From: Arthrobacter sp. YN | GTDB lineage: Bacteria; Actinomycetota; Actinomycetes; Actinomycetales; Micrococcaceae | Direction: 5' to 3' | Length of the DNA: 64,000 bases | NCBI RefSeq assembly: GCF_002224285.1 | Contig: NZ_CP022436.1 | Span: 682,001-746,000 of the forward strand | Part shown: positions 42,526-52,237 of the stretch, one piece after another | Numbering within the stretch: position 1 is the first letter of the stretch | Layout of the letters: every line of letters starts with the position of its first letter | Notes under the pieces: model-generated | The model's input: the letters and a program-made list of their open reading frames with translations, nothing else | Database searches by the model: none | Told to the model about the DNA's origin: nothing | Position numbers and translations under genes: made by a program

Positions 42526-43872
42526 CTAGCGGCCGGTGCCGCCGTAGACGGTAGCCTCAGCGTCGCCGTCGAGCTCGAACGCATTGTGGATGGCGCGAAC
42601 GGCGTCATCCAAGGCGTCCGCACTGGTGACCACGGAGATGCGGATTTCCGAAGTGGAGATCATGTCAATGTTGATCCCGGCGTCGGAAAGGGCCTTGAAG
42701 AACGTGGCAGAAACACCCGGGTGTGAACGCATGCCCGCGCCGATCAGGGAGAGCTTGCCGACGTGCTCGTTGTATTCAATGCTTTCGAAGCCGATCTGGC
42801 CTTCGGCAGCACGCAGGGCGGCCAGGGCGTCGGCACCCTCAACGATGGGCAGCGTGAAGGAGATGTCCGTGCGGCCGGTGCCGTGGGTGGAGACGTTCTG
42901 GACAATCATGTCGATGTTCGAGTGCGCATCGGCAATCACCTGGAAAATCGCCGCAGCTTTGCCGGGGATATCCGGGACGCCTACTACGGTGACCTTGGCT
43001 TCGGACCGGTCGTGTGCAACGCCGGAGATGATTGGCTGCTCCAAGGCAACTCCCTCTTGAATGTTGAACTTTTCGTCGGCGCCCGGGATGACCCACGTGC
43101 CTTCGTGCTGGCTGAATGAGGAACGGACGTGCAGCGGCACACCGAAACGGCGGGCGTACTCGACGCAGCGCAAGTGCAGGATCTTGGCGCCGGAAGCGGC
43201 CAATTCCAGCATTTCCTCGCTGGAGATTCGGTCGATCTTCTGGGCGGACGTCACCACGCGCGGGTCAGCGGTATAGATGCCGTCCACGTCCGTGTAGATC
43301 TCGCAGACATCGGCTTCCAGCGCTGCGGCCAAAGCGACGGCGGTAGTGTCCGAGCCGCCGCGGCCAAGCGTGGTGATCTCGTTGGTGCTGCGGCTCATGC
43401 CCTGGAAACCGGCCACGATTGCGATGTGGCCCTTGTCCAGTGCGGTGCGGATGCGGTGGGGGTCGACGTCGATAATTCGCGCCTTGCCGTGGATGCCGTC
43501 GGTAATCATGCCGGCCTGGGATCCCGTGAAGGACTGCGCGGAAGCGCCGAACTTGTTGATGGCCATGGCAAGGAGGGCCATGGAAATTCGTTCGCCGGCG
43601 GACAACAACATGTCCATTTCGCGGGCGGGAGCGGAGTCAGTGACCTGACCCGCGAGGTCCAGGAGTTCATCGGTGGTGTCACCCATTGCGGAGACAACAA
43701 CCACAACCTCGTTGCCGGCCTTCTGCGCATCCACGACGCGCTGTGCGACCCGCTTGATGCCATCGGCATCGGCAACCGAGGAACCGCCGAACTTCTGAAC
43801 GATCAGCTGCTTGGTAATGGCAGCCTCGTTGGAGAGCTCTTCGATCTTCACTTCGGTAGTGGGCATAGTCAT
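42526..43872 (-). CDS. lysC: Aspartate kinase
   Basis: 448 residues from ATG 43872 (GAGGGTG upstream); an ATG two codons later is also usable. It catalyses the first step of Lys/Thr/Met and diaminopimelate synthesis. KFGGSSVAD (about 27) is the kinase signature, followed by [14 protein letters not shown] and [18 protein letters not shown]; two ACT domains occupy about 290-448 and give feedback control by lysine/threonine. In Actinobacteria an internal start often yields a separate beta (ACT) subunit. asd, the usual partner, is not next to it here. Confidence 0.97.
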   Translation of the reverse strand: MTMPTTEVKIEELSNEAAITKQLIVQKFGGSSVADADGIKRVAQRVVDAQKAGNEVVVVVSAMGDTTDELLDLAGQVTDSAPAREMDMLLSAGERISMALLAMAINKFGASAQSFTGSQAGMITDGIHGKARIIDVDPHRIRTALDKGHIAIVAGFQGMSRSTNEITTLGRGGSDTTAVALAAALEADVCEIYTDVDGIYTADPRVVTSAQKIDRISSEEMLELAASGAKILHLRCVEYARRFGVPLHVRSSFSQHEGTWVIPGADEKFNIQEGVALEQPIISGVAHDRSEAKVTVVGVPDIPGKAAAIFQVIADAHSNIDMIVQNVSTHGTGRTDISFTLPIVEGADALAALRAAEGQIGFESIEYNEHVGKLSLIGAGMRSHPGVSATFFKALSDAGINIDMISTSEIRISVVTSADALDDAVRAIHNAFELDGDAEATVYGGTGR

Positions 43873-44020
43873 GCGCGCACCCTCACTGCATCAATAGGGT
43901 TCGAACGCGGCATGCCAAATTCCAAATTTGAGCACGCCAGCGTAGCTTATTTGCCCAGTTTATCGCCGCGCACTGTCCCTGCAGGAATTGTGACCACATG
44001 GCGGCGGCTACCTGCGATGA

Positions 44021-44548
44021 CTACCACCCGGCAGTGCCCGGACCACCCTTGAACGGGCCGACGATCTGCTGTGTGATCCACCCTCCATAGAAGTTGCCTT
44101 CCTGGAACGTCACGCGCTCGCCATCCACCTCGCACGAGTCCATGTGCTCCGGGTAAAGCGCCACTCTGCTGCCCAGCGCTTCGAAGCCCCGTGCGGGGCT
44201 TGGGTAGGTCCACCCCGCCCGCTCAACCACCGTCCCGCCGGCGGTGATGGTGAAGTAACTGGCCTCGCCCTTGAACTCGCAGAAAGTGGTTCCCCCAACA
44301 GGGACCAGCGCACCGTCCGGGAAGGCGTCCAACGGCACGTAGTAGACAGGAGGATGGCTGGTCTCCAGGACCCTGACGGAGTCAGTGGTATCAACAATCA
44401 CCTGACCGCCAAGCCGCACCACAATCCGCTCGGATCGAGGCTCCACTCTGGGCGGCCGCGGGTAATCCCATACCGATTCCTGGCCGGGGGCCGGCTTGAT
44501 GGGACGGGGACGCCGAAAGACACCGGAAACACTGCGATGGGAGACCAT
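44021..44548 (-). CDS. DUF427 domain protein
   Basis: 175 residues from ATG 44548 (MVSHRSVSGVF); a longer in-frame start at 44683 would overlap the divergent gene. The DUF427 fold is seen in RVLETSHPPVYYVPLDAFPDGAL, then FCEFKGEASYFTI, and AWTYPSP-like and YPEHMDSCEVDGERV segments near the end. The family is a small beta-barrel of unknown function, common in Actinobacteria. It appears monocistronic. Confidence 0.88.
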   Translation of the reverse strand: MVSHRSVSGVFRRPRPIKPAPGQESVWDYPRPPRVEPRSERIVVRLGGQVIVDTTDSVRVLETSHPPVYYVPLDAFPDGALVPVGGTTFCEFKGEASYFTITAGGTVVERAGWTYPSPARGFEALGSRVALYPEHMDSCEVDGERVTFQEGNFYGGWITQQIVGPFKGGPGTAGW

Positions 44549-44652
44549 GCACCCATGGTGGCACCCTCGGCTGGGATCTCCCCGTGAAGTTTCGGCGTAT
44601 CGGTGATGGCGTGCCCGGCGTACCATCCACTTCATGAGGACTTCGGCAGGCG

Positions 44653-45738
44653 ATGGCCGGCCTATCTGACCACACGGGCGCATCGGGTCCGGCGGACAAC
44701 GAGCCCGAATACGAAGTGATCGGCGGTGTGATCGACGATCAGCCCTCAGGCTTGGCCCGCCCTAAGCCAGGCGCCGGGTCCCCGCCCCGAACCGCCGGAA
44801 ACTTTGGGGCTGCCGCAGCGGAGGCATGGCGGAGTGCCCGGACATCCTTCACCTCGTGGTGGTTCTGGCTTGGCTGCGCCCTGGGGATTGCCGCCGCCTG
44901 GGGCTTGGCCGCGGCCGTGGTTTCTTTTGCAGAAGCCAACGGATGGTTCGCTACCAGGGTTGCAAGTGCCATCTACCTGATCACGGCGGTCTTCCTTGCG
45001 CTCGCTGCCGCTGTGCTGGGAGCGGTGTGGGGCTTCCGACATTCCCAAGGGCGCCTTCTTGTCCTGTTGCTGGCCGGAGGTATTCGAGGAGTCGCTTTGG
45101 GAGCGCTCGCGGGTGGTGTTTTGCTCGTGGTGGGCGCCAGCGTCGGCGGGCCGACGGCACTGGCCGTTGCCGCCGTCGTCGTGATGGTCCTGGAAGTGGC
45201 CTTGTTCGGGCTGATCGGTGCGGGTGCGCGGGCATGCTTTGCGGCAGCGGCGCCAGGGGCGGCATTGAACGCTGTGGTGGTCGCGTTCCTGTGCGTGGGA
45301 AATGTGGCGGCCACCCTCCTGCTGCTTCCTGGGACCACCATGATGGACCAGGCTTCCGTCCCGGTGAACGTGGAACGGGACGATTCCGGCAGGATCCTTT
45401 CCTACGAGTGCGTGGGCAATTTCCGCCCGGTTCAAGTGGTCCACACAGAACGGGTTGCCTGGATTGCGGCAGCCAACCCGGCCCTGCTTTTAGGGAGCGT
45501 GGGCGCCGACGTGGTGCCTACGGACAATGAACTTGGCTGGTTGCTGGCCGGCCTGCAGTGGGCCGCCGATGGGCCCTCACGGGAAGTGCCGTGCCTCGGT
45601 GGCGAATCCAGTGACGGGCTGGCACCGTCGGTTCCTGTCTTCGTGACCGGCCTCGCGCTGCAGTCCTTGGTGGCCGCCCTGGTGCTGGTACCTGGCCGGC
45701 GGCTGAGGGCTCGGCGACTGGCGACGGGCTTTGGCTAG
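44653..45738 (+). CDS. Multi-pass membrane protein, unknown
   Basis: 361 residues from ATG 44653; the ribosome site is weak, so the start is uncertain. A Pro/Gly-rich cytoplasmic N-terminus (about 60 residues) precedes six or so helices (WFWLGCALGIAAAWGLAAAVVSF through LNAVVVAFLCVGNVAATLLL). An extracytoplasmic domain with two Cys (YECVGNF, VPCLGGE) and one final helix follow. I recognise no family. It ends tail-to-tail with the DHFR-like gene, the two stop codons sharing CTAG. Confidence 0.7.
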   Translation: MAGLSDHTGASGPADNEPEYEVIGGVIDDQPSGLARPKPGAGSPPRTAGNFGAAAAEAWRSARTSFTSWWFWLGCALGIAAAWGLAAAVVSFAEANGWFATRVASAIYLITAVFLALAAAVLGAVWGFRHSQGRLLVLLLAGGIRGVALGALAGGVLLVVGASVGGPTALAVAAVVVMVLEVALFGLIGAGARACFAAAAPGAALNAVVVAFLCVGNVAATLLLLPGTTMMDQASVPVNVERDDSGRILSYECVGNFRPVQVVHTERVAWIAAANPALLLGSVGADVVPTDNELGWLLAGLQWAADGPSREVPCLGGESSDGLAPSVPVFVTGLALQSLVAALVLVPGRRLRARRLATGFG

Positions 45739-46325
45739 GCCCCTCGGCGCACGTACTCGGAAATCACGACGCCGGAGCCGAACGCCGTCGTCGTAACCTC
45801 TTCGAAGGCGCTTGGCTGGTAGGCACCCGGCGCGAAGAGCGGTATGCCATCGCCGAACAGGAGTGGGCTTCGTTTCAGAACCAGTCTGTCGATTTCACCG
45901 GAAAGCTGCGTAGCCAGATGGCCGCCTCCACACAGCCAGATCGACTTACCTGGCTCGGACTTCAATCTGCGGACTACGTCCACCGGGTTCTCGTGGGTCA
46001 GCTCCAGGTTTGGGTGCTCGCCCGGGATATCTTCCTCGGTCCGTTTCCGGGAAAAGACCACCTGCTGAAGATGCTGGTAGGGGCTGGTCATGCCGGCAGG
46101 CAGCCCCACCGCGTAAGTGTTCCAACCCATCACCACGGTGTCGAACATCGACCCGGTGCGGTCGATGCCCATGGCGTCGGCGATGACCGTGGGGATCGCG
46201 TCCGGGAAACGCTCGATTTGGGCGGCCATATGGTCGCCTTCCACCGGAAATGCGTCGAACTCGCCCCCGGGACCGGCAATGTACCCATCCAGGCTGACGG
46301 CGACGTAGTACACAAGCTCTCGCAC
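45735..46325 (-). CDS. Dihydrofolate reductase-like (RibD C-terminal) family protein
   Basis: 196 residues from GTG 46325, which begins VRELVYYVAVSLDGYIAGPGG, the usual opening of this family; earlier starts add unrelated residues and overlap recR. FDTVVMGWNTYAVGL and IWLCGGGHLATQL are the nucleotide-binding parts shared with DHFR and RibD. The true substrate is unknown. It lies 37 bases after recR. Confidence 0.9.
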   Translation of the reverse strand: MRELVYYVAVSLDGYIAGPGGEFDAFPVEGDHMAAQIERFPDAIPTVIADAMGIDRTGSMFDTVVMGWNTYAVGLPAGMTSPYQHLQQVVFSRKRTEEDIPGEHPNLELTHENPVDVVRRLKSEPGKSIWLCGGGHLATQLSGEIDRLVLKRSPLLFGDGIPLFAPGAYQPSAFEEVTTTAFGSGVVISEYVRRGA

Positions 46326-46362
46326 GGGACCCCCATCACGGTTGTTGTTGGTGATTGCGAGA

Positions 46363-46962
46363 CTACAACAGGGCGTTGCGCCTGCCCTCGAAAGCCCTGC
46401 CGAGGGTAACTTCGTCGGCGTACTCCAGGTCTCCACCTACCGGCAGGCCGGAAGCCAACCGGGTCACCGTGATGCCGATCGACTTGAGCATGCGGGCCAA
46501 GTACGTTGCAGTCGCTTCGCCCTCAAGGTTGGGGTCGGTAGCGATGATGATTTCCTGGATGGCGCCGTCGTTGAGGCGTGTAAGGAGTTCCCGGATACGC
46601 AACTGCTCCGGACCGATGCCGGCGATGGGGTTAATGGCTCCGCCCAGCACGTGATAACGGCCGCGGAAGGACCGGGTGCGCTCCACGGCCAGGACGTCCT
46701 TGGACTCCTCAACCACACAGATGACCGACGGGTCACGGCGCTGGTCGCGGCAGATGTTGCACTTTTCCTGCTCGGTCACGTTGAAGCACACGGAGCAGAA
46801 CTTCACGCGCTCTTTGACCGTGGTGATGGCTGTGACCAGGCGCTTCATATCCTCAGGGTCGGCCTCAAGAATGTGGAACGCCAGGCGCTGCGCTGATTTG
46901 GGGCCCACACCGGGAAGTCGGCCGAGCTCATCAATCAGCTCTTGAACTGCACCTTCGTACAC
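46363..46962 (-). CDS. recR: Recombination mediator RecR
   Basis: 199 residues from GTG 46962 with GAGGA upstream. The HhH motif [17 protein letters not shown] is followed by the four-Cys zinc finger ([16 protein letters not shown]) and a Toprim domain ([32 protein letters not shown]). RecR works with RecF/RecO to load RecA at gaps. It follows dnaX by 33 bases; the ybaB/ebfC gene that often sits between dnaX and recR is missing here. Confidence 0.97.
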   Translation of the reverse strand: MYEGAVQELIDELGRLPGVGPKSAQRLAFHILEADPEDMKRLVTAITTVKERVKFCSVCFNVTEQEKCNICRDQRRDPSVICVVEESKDVLAVERTRSFRGRYHVLGGAINPIAGIGPEQLRIRELLTRLNDGAIQEIIIATDPNLEGEATATYLARMLKSIGITVTRLASGLPVGGDLEYADEVTLGRAFEGRRNALL

Positions 46963-46995
46963 AATGTCCTCGTTAGTTTGAAATCAATGCTGGTG

Positions 46996-49900
46996 TCAGC
47001 GGGGTTGCAGGGGAGAACCGTCCAAGGCGCGCTCTTCAATCAGCTTTCCGCCCAGAATACGCTCCACCGCAGCCCGCCCAAAGACGCGGGACTCCTCGAT
47101 GGTTTCATCTTCCGGGCTGGGAATGTCGTCCGCGACCGACTCCGGCTTCGCCTGCGTCCTCACCGGCGCCTGGACACGACCCGCTTGGGCTTCGGGGCTG
47201 TTGGTCAACCGCTGGTAAAGGCTCTGACGGCCATTCGGATTGCCCGACGGCGCGGCCTCCTCCAGCGTCGCAACCGAACCATGCGCTTCCTCTGGTTGGG
47301 TCGCCAAGGAGGGCCAGGCAGGCGGTGCGCTGCTGCTTCCGGCGGGGGCGCTGCCGCTGACGGGCTCGGGCATCGATTGCGTTGCGGGCCAGCTTGACGC
47401 CGGTGCGACGTCCCAGCTGGAGCTTGGGTTCTGCTCCGCGTTGGTTGGATGGCCGTAGGCGCCCGTGGTTGCTTCCGGAACCTGGGCTGCGGCTGGCTCG
47501 TAGTCGGGGGCGTCCGGTGCGGCCGCAGTTACTTCGGCTGCTTCGGCGGGTTTCTTGCCCACGTTGGACTCCGTGCCGACAACCCAAGTACCCGGCGCCT
47601 GCTCGACTGCCCTGGACCAGGGGTCGTTGGACGCCGCCGCCTTCGCGGTGCTGGCCGGCGGGGAAGGTACAGCCGCTGATGCGCCGCTTGCTGGGGCCGA
47701 AGAGGTGGCCGCTGAAGGCGCCGAGGCATTCGACGTTGGAACACTGGTCGCCGGTGCCGCGGATGCCGTACTGGGTTGGCCGTACCCCGAGGGGGGTTCC
47801 CAATCCGCAGGTGGCTCTTCGTCCAGGGGCGGCGCGTCCTCGTCGAGCGGCGGACCCCAGTCGTCGTCAGGGTACGAGTAGTCGCCGGAGGGCTCGGGAG
47901 TCGGAGGAGCGGCCGGGGCTTCTTGGATTTCCGCTGCTGCCGGGGTGGCCGCTGGGGTGGGACTTGTTGAGGCCGCGTCATGGGTGGGCGCAGGAGCCGG
48001 AGGCGCAGCCACAGGAGTGGGCGCCGGCGATGCAGCAAGCGGAGTTGATGCCACCGGAGCGGCGGTTACAGGTGCAGCTGGGGCCAGGCCCCACGCCGAA
48101 TCGACCGCCGACACAGGTGCCGGCGGGGACATCGGCGTCGAGTCCACCGGTCCTGCCTGGCTGGCCGACGCGGCTCCACCTGTCGACTGGGCACCGCCCG
48201 CCGCCGGAGTTTCCCGGCTAGTAGGTGCTTTTGGGTTTGGCTCAGAGCTCGCTGAACTGTTGCCGCCGGCGATGGCCACGATCTGGCAGTCGATGCCGAT
48301 GGTCTTATGAATCGCCTGCCGAAGGTTCTCGGAGTGATCCGCACGTCCGAACGCACCCGCAAGGCCGCCCGTGGTAAATGCCAAAGTCAGGACCTGGCCG
48401 TCGAACTGGGCAACCTGGGCATTCGGTTCCACCAGTGCCCAGGTGCTGCGCTTGATCTTGGTCAACGTCTGCAGGACATCCGGCCATGCACGGCGCAGAG
48501 CCTCTACGTCTCCGGTTCCGCCGGATGCAGGCGCTCCTGCGGCCGCAGGCGCTCCGCCGGCCGCGTTCGACTGCGGTGCCGGTGCTTGAGGTGCAACCTG
48601 AGCTGGTGCGGACTGCACTGACTCGGACTGTGCCGGTTGCACCGGTTCAGGGCGCACTGGGGCTGGCTGGGCAGGTGCCGCCTGCTGTGCCTGTGGCATT
48701 GCTTGGGCTGGAGGAGGTGTCGGTGCCTGGGCGGGTTCGGTTTGCTGTACCGGTGCCGAGGCAGCAACCGGGGCTGCGGCCCCCTGCGCAGGAGCGGACT
48801 GTGAGGGGCGACCGGAGGTTTGCCGCTCCTCCACTGGCCAATCATTGGTGGATACCCGCGGTGCCGTCAGGGCATCCCTTGACGCAGGCTCAGCGGTCGG
48901 CTCGGACACAGTCGGCGCGGAGTGGGTAGCGGGTGCGGGAGGGGATACCGGCGCGGTTTGCGAAGCCGGCGCGGCTTCCCGCGCAGCAGCCGCAGCAACC
49001 GGCGGGCCAGCAGCAACAGCAGGCGCACCGCCGTCGCCCGTGTAATTCAGGCGACGTTCCACGCGGTCGATGCGGGCAGCGATGCCTCGCTCGGTCTGCT
49101 CAGCGCTGGGCAGCAGGATTCGGGCGCACAGCAGTTCAAGGTGCAGCCGGGGCGAGGTGGCACCGGTCATCTCGGTGAGGGCGGTGTTGGTGACGTCCGC
49201 TGCCCGGGACAGCTCGGCAGCGCCAAGGTTGGTTGCCTGGTTGCGCATGCGGGCGATCTGGTCCGCCGGCATGCCGCGAAGAATGGCCTGGGCGCTCTCG
49301 GGCATTGCTTGGACGATGATCAGGTCGCGGAATCGTTCCAAGAGATCCTCGACGAAACGCCGGGGGTCGTGACCGGTTTGGATAACGCGGTCCACGGCCT
49401 TGAAGACCACCGCGGCGTCGGAGGCTGCAACAGCATCCACGATGTCGTCCAGCAAGGAAGCGTGCGTGTAGCCGAGCAGGGCCACAGCGAGTTCATAGTC
49501 CAGGCCATGGGGGCCGGCGCCTGCCATGAGCTGGTCAAGGACGGACAGAGTGTCGCGAACAGAGCCGCCGCCTGCGCGGATGACGAGTGAGAGCACACCG
49601 GGGGCGACCGGAACGTTCTCCTGCTGGCAGAGGAGCTCGAGGTACTGCATCAGGGGCTCGGGTGGCACCAGCCGGAAGGGGTAGTGGTGCGTGCGGGAGC
49701 GGATAGTCCCGATGACCTTGTCAGGCTCCGTGGTGGCGAAGATGAACTTGATGTGTTCCGGCGGCTCTTCGACGATCTTCAGGAGCGCGTTGAAGCCGGC
49801 CGACGTGACCATGTGGGCCTCGTCAATGATGAAGATCTTGTAGCGGTCGCGGACCGGGGCGAAGGTCGCGCGTTCACGGAGATCCCGGGCGTCGTCAACG

Positions 49901-50208
49901 CCACCGTGGCTGGCGGCGTCGATCTCGATGACGTCCAGCGAGCCGGAGCCGCCGCGGGCAAGCTCGATGCAACTGGGGCATTTGCCGCAGGGGGTGTCAG
50001 TGGGGCCCTCGGCGCAGTTCAGGCAGCGGGCCAGGATGCGGGCCGACGTGGTCTTGCCGCAGCCGCGGGGGCCGGAGAAGAGGTAGGCGTGGTTCACGCG
50101 GTTCTTGCGGAGCGCCGTCATCAGCGGCTCCGTGACGTGTTCCTGCCCGATAACGTCCGCGAAAGAGTCCGGACGGTACCTTCGATACAGGGCAGTTGTA
50201 ACAGTCAC
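46996..50208 (-). CDS. dnaX: DNA polymerase III subunits gamma/tau
   Basis: 1070 residues from GTG 50208. The clamp-loader AAA+ core (residues 1-370) has Walker A GPRGCGKTTS, the zinc-binding Cys set around RCLNCAEGPTDTPCGKCPSC, Walker B IIDEAHMV and sensor 1 FIFATTEPDKV. A Pro/Ala/Gln-rich linker (about 375-555) leads to a folded tau-like domain (about 560-650, starting DVEALRRAWPDVL), then another 350 residues of low-complexity Pro/Ala/Ser sequence and a conserved tail (ETIEESRVFGRAAVERILGGKLIEE). I see no A-rich slippery site in the linker that would give a gamma frameshift. The gene is followed by recR and preceded by the SRP RNA. Confidence 0.96.
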   Translation of the reverse strand: MTVTTALYRRYRPDSFADVIGQEHVTEPLMTALRKNRVNHAYLFSGPRGCGKTTSARILARCLNCAEGPTDTPCGKCPSCIELARGGSGSLDVIEIDAASHGGVDDARDLRERATFAPVRDRYKIFIIDEAHMVTSAGFNALLKIVEEPPEHIKFIFATTEPDKVIGTIRSRTHHYPFRLVPPEPLMQYLELLCQQENVPVAPGVLSLVIRAGGGSVRDTLSVLDQLMAGAGPHGLDYELAVALLGYTHASLLDDIVDAVAASDAAVVFKAVDRVIQTGHDPRRFVEDLLERFRDLIIVQAMPESAQAILRGMPADQIARMRNQATNLGAAELSRAADVTNTALTEMTGATSPRLHLELLCARILLPSAEQTERGIAARIDRVERRLNYTGDGGAPAVAAGPPVAAAAAREAAPASQTAPVSPPAPATHSAPTVSEPTAEPASRDALTAPRVSTNDWPVEERQTSGRPSQSAPAQGAAAPVAASAPVQQTEPAQAPTPPPAQAMPQAQQAAPAQPAPVRPEPVQPAQSESVQSAPAQVAPQAPAPQSNAAGGAPAAAGAPASGGTGDVEALRRAWPDVLQTLTKIKRSTWALVEPNAQVAQFDGQVLTLAFTTGGLAGAFGRADHSENLRQAIHKTIGIDCQIVAIAGGNSSASSEPNPKAPTSRETPAAGGAQSTGGAASASQAGPVDSTPMSPPAPVSAVDSAWGLAPAAPVTAAPVASTPLAASPAPTPVAAPPAPAPTHDAASTSPTPAATPAAAEIQEAPAAPPTPEPSGDYSYPDDDWGPPLDEDAPPLDEEPPADWEPPSGYGQPSTASAAPATSVPTSNASAPSAATSSAPASGASAAVPSPPASTAKAAASNDPWSRAVEQAPGTWVVGTESNVGKKPAEAAEVTAAAPDAPDYEPAAAQVPEATTGAYGHPTNAEQNPSSSWDVAPASSWPATQSMPEPVSGSAPAGSSSAPPAWPSLATQPEEAHGSVATLEEAAPSGNPNGRQSLYQRLTNSPEAQAGRVQAPVRTQAKPESVADDIPSPEDETIEESRVFGRAAVERILGGKLIEERALDGSPLQPR

Positions 50209-50246
50209 AAGTGAAACCTACCTATAGAGACTGACATTTAAATAAG

Positions 50247-50336
50247 TGACCCCTCATGCACCCGCCAGAGCCCATCTACCCTTGCTACCTTCCGGTCCTG
50301 GGGGAGTTCAACAGGATGACGCCACATGAGGGGCCG
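50247..50336 (-). ncRNA. ffs: Bacterial small SRP RNA (4.5S)
   Basis: On the - strand the terminal stem CCCCTCATG (paired with CATGAGGGG, 50325-50333 and 50250-50258) encloses the universally conserved apical domain with CAGGACCGGAAGG and AGCAAGGG. This is the Ffh-binding helix 8 with its GGAA tetraloop. About 90 nt, the short Alu-less type. It lies just upstream of dnaX, on the same strand. Ends are approximate. Confidence 0.93.
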
Positions 50337-50425
50337 TCGACAAGCTTACCCGAACTTGGGTTGGGGTTCGAATCGGCTCGAAGGGCTGTGGATAAGGCTC
50401 GACGGCGGGTGGCTTGGTTCGCGAT

Positions 50426-50749
50426 TCATCGCCACCCACTCACTGGCCACGTCATGAAAGCCGGCTCCTCGTAAGGGTGCGCGGCCCGCAGGGCCTGCAC
50501 CACGCCGTCGAGCATGTCCTCCTCCACCACGCACTCGACCCGGGTTTCCGGCACCTGCTCCTCAATCCCCACCTCACCAACAGCGGGATGCGCTCCTGGC
50601 AGGGGCGTGAAGCGGCCAGTGCCTGGCGACGTAAAGGCACAGTGGGAGTAGTTGCCGATCCGCCCGGCGCCGGCGTCGCCAATGGCCAGGAGGACTTCTT
50701 CGATATGCGTCTCCGGAACGTAAACGACCAAGGCGTGGAGCTGCGTCAT
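50426..50749 (-). CDS. Stand-alone NIF3/YqfO-like domain protein
   Basis: 107 residues from ATG 50749 with AGGAT upstream. It begins LHALVVYVPETHIEEVLLAIGDAGAGRIGNYSHCAF and ends with AAHPYEEPAFMTW, the hallmark of the inserted CutA-like dimerisation domain of NIF3/YqfO proteins, here without the metal-binding NIF3 halves. Such stand-alone copies are common and of unknown function. It is transcribed toward ffs and separate from it. Confidence 0.85.
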   Translation of the reverse strand: MTQLHALVVYVPETHIEEVLLAIGDAGAGRIGNYSHCAFTSPGTGRFTPLPGAHPAVGEVGIEEQVPETRVECVVEEDMLDGVVQALRAAHPYEEPAFMTWPVSGWR

Positions 50750-51053
50750 GGGAACATCCTGTCAATAAACTTCGGCTACAAACAGGTCTCAACCATTGCA
50801 AAAGCCGGTATCACAGCGGACTATGGGTATGTACACCGATTGGGGCAATCTCAAGATTGTGAGCTGCGGGGCCTGGGGGCGAGGGGCCGGACCCGGCAGC
50901 TCAACGATGTACCGCAAGAATGGGCGCGTTGGGGGCGTCCATTTTTCCGTTAACGGGCGTGTTTCCAGGGCCTTCCAGGGGTGGTCATTCACCCCGATTA
51001 CACGTTGCCGAAATTCTCAGGTACAGTAGTATCTGCTTTCGAATCGGAAGCAA
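50750..51053. other. Intergenic region, tRNA promoter
   Basis: About 304 bases with no convincing gene. The last 45 bases (TTGCCGAAATTCTCAGGTAC then AGTAGTATCT) look like a promoter for tRNA-Ser. Short frames on both strands have no ribosome sites. Confidence 0.5.
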
Positions 51054-51138
51054 GGAGAATTCGCCTAGCGGCCTATGGCGCACGCCTGGAACGCGTGTTG
51101 GGTTAACGCCCTCGGGGGTTCAAATCCCCCATTCTCCG
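51054..51138 (+). tRNA. tRNA-Ser (anticodon GGA)
   Basis: Acceptor arms GGAGAAT (51054-51060) and ATTCTCC (51131-51137) with discriminator G, D-stem GCC/GGC, anticodon stem CACGC/GCGTG around loop CTGGAAC (anticodon GGA, codon UCC), a long class II variable arm, and T-stem GGGGG/CCCCC with loop TTCAAAT. CCA is not encoded. Confidence 0.97.
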
Positions 51139-51143
51139 CGGTT

Positions 51144-51172
51144 GGCCCCAGTCCTTGGACTGGGGCCTTTTG
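51144..51172 (+). terminator. Terminator after tRNA-Ser
   Basis: GGCCCCAGTCC pairs with GGACTGGGGCC across a short loop, followed by TTTTGCG. It also faces the end of the LysR gene. Confidence 0.9.
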
Positions 51173-51184
51173 CGTTTCCTGAAG

Positions 51185-52114
51185 CTAGTCCGCGTCCGCC
51201 TGCTGCTCGGCGTCCTGCTGTTGCGCTGCTGCCACCCTTTCCAACACTTCGCGGCAGGCTGCGGTTGCGGGGTGGATGCGGCCGGCTGTCCTGGTGGAGG
51301 TGAACACGGTCCGCTTTGGCAGGGCCGGAAGATCCAGCAGTTGAACGGTACGCGAGCGCCCGGTCCAGACGAGGTCCGGCATGAGTGCCACGGCGTTCCC
51401 GGATTCGATGAGCCGGATCTGTGCTTGGAGATCGGCCGTCTCGTACCTGACGTCGGGCTCGAAGCCCGCAGACCGGCATGCCTGTTCGGCCCAGTGCCGT
51501 GAAGCTGCGCCGCGGGGTTCCATGACCCATGGCATCGATGCGGTGTCCGCGAGGGTCGACACCGTTTCGCCGCCGAGTCCCACCGGGGGAGTGGCCAGGC
51601 GGATGGCATCACTGGTGAGGGTGACGCGGTCCAGCCCGCTGTGGTGCGGGGCAGCGTGGCCGGGGTATTGCTCGGCCACCACAAGGTCGAAGTCCCGCGC
51701 CCACGTTTCGTACAGGGCGGTCTCGGGCTCGCGTTGGGTCATCTCCACGCGCACCTCCGGATACTCCTGCCGCATGATGGTGAGGAAATCCGGCAGCAGG
51801 GCCAAGGCCGCGGACTGGAAAACGGCCAAGCGGACCGTTCCTGTGACCATGGAGAGCGAGGCGGCGAGCTCGGTTTCCGCACGCTCCAGGGTTTCCAACA
51901 GCGCCGCGGTGTGTGCCACGAGGATCTCTGCCTGGGGCGTCAGCTGCACGCGACGCCCCGCTTTGCGCAGCAATTCCACGCCGGCTTCCTTTTCCAGGAG
52001 AGTCAACTGTTGGGAGACCGAAGATGGGCTGTACTGCATGGCATCGGCCACCTCCGCGAGGGTTCCGCGGATCTTCAACTCGTGCAGCAAACGCAGCCTG
52101 CGGACGTCCAGCAC
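51185..52114 (-). CDS. LysR-family regulator divergent from putA
   Basis: 309 residues from GTG 52114, which follows TTGGAGG by five or six bases; the TTG at 52147 lacks a site. The N-terminal HTH reads VLDVRRLRLLHELKIRGTLAEVADAMQYSPSSVSQQLTLLEKEAGV, and the rest is a LysR substrate domain. It is divergent from the proline oxidation gene putA and is a likely activator of it by proline, as in other putA/LysR pairs (inference from context). Confidence 0.92.
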   Translation of the reverse strand: MLDVRRLRLLHELKIRGTLAEVADAMQYSPSSVSQQLTLLEKEAGVELLRKAGRRVQLTPQAEILVAHTAALLETLERAETELAASLSMVTGTVRLAVFQSAALALLPDFLTIMRQEYPEVRVEMTQREPETALYETWARDFDLVVAEQYPGHAAPHHSGLDRVTLTSDAIRLATPPVGLGGETVSTLADTASMPWVMEPRGAASRHWAEQACRSAGFEPDVRYETADLQAQIRLIESGNAVALMPDLVWTGRSRTVQLLDLPALPKRTVFTSTRTAGRIHPATAACREVLERVAAAQQQDAEQQADAD

Positions 52115-52156
52115 GGGAGCCTCCAAAAGATCGGGATGGATAATCAATATTCGTCA

Positions 52157-52172
52157 GAAAAGATCGCTTTTC
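52157..52172. promoter_or_regulatory. Inverted repeat in putA promoter
   Basis: GAAAAG-ATCG-CTTTTC, 66 bases before the putA start, between the divergent LysR and putA genes. A plausible regulator-binding site. Confidence 0.45.
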
Positions 52173-52237
52173 CTAACGTGATTGTAGATCCATACTGATG
52201 GAAACAAACAAACTTCTCCGTCCCAGAAGGAGCCCCC

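Noticed and set aside
48300..49020. Programmed frameshift in dnaX giving a gamma subunit
   Set aside because: No A-rich slippery heptamer or stimulatory hairpin is visible in the linker region.
50796..51029. Short + strand frame before tRNA-Ser
   Set aside because: No ribosome site, no hydrophobic or domain pattern, and it overlaps the probable tRNA promoter.
51054..51138. tRNA-Ser as an integration site for a mobile element
   Set aside because: No integrase, no repeated tRNA 3' end and no foreign-looking genes on either side.
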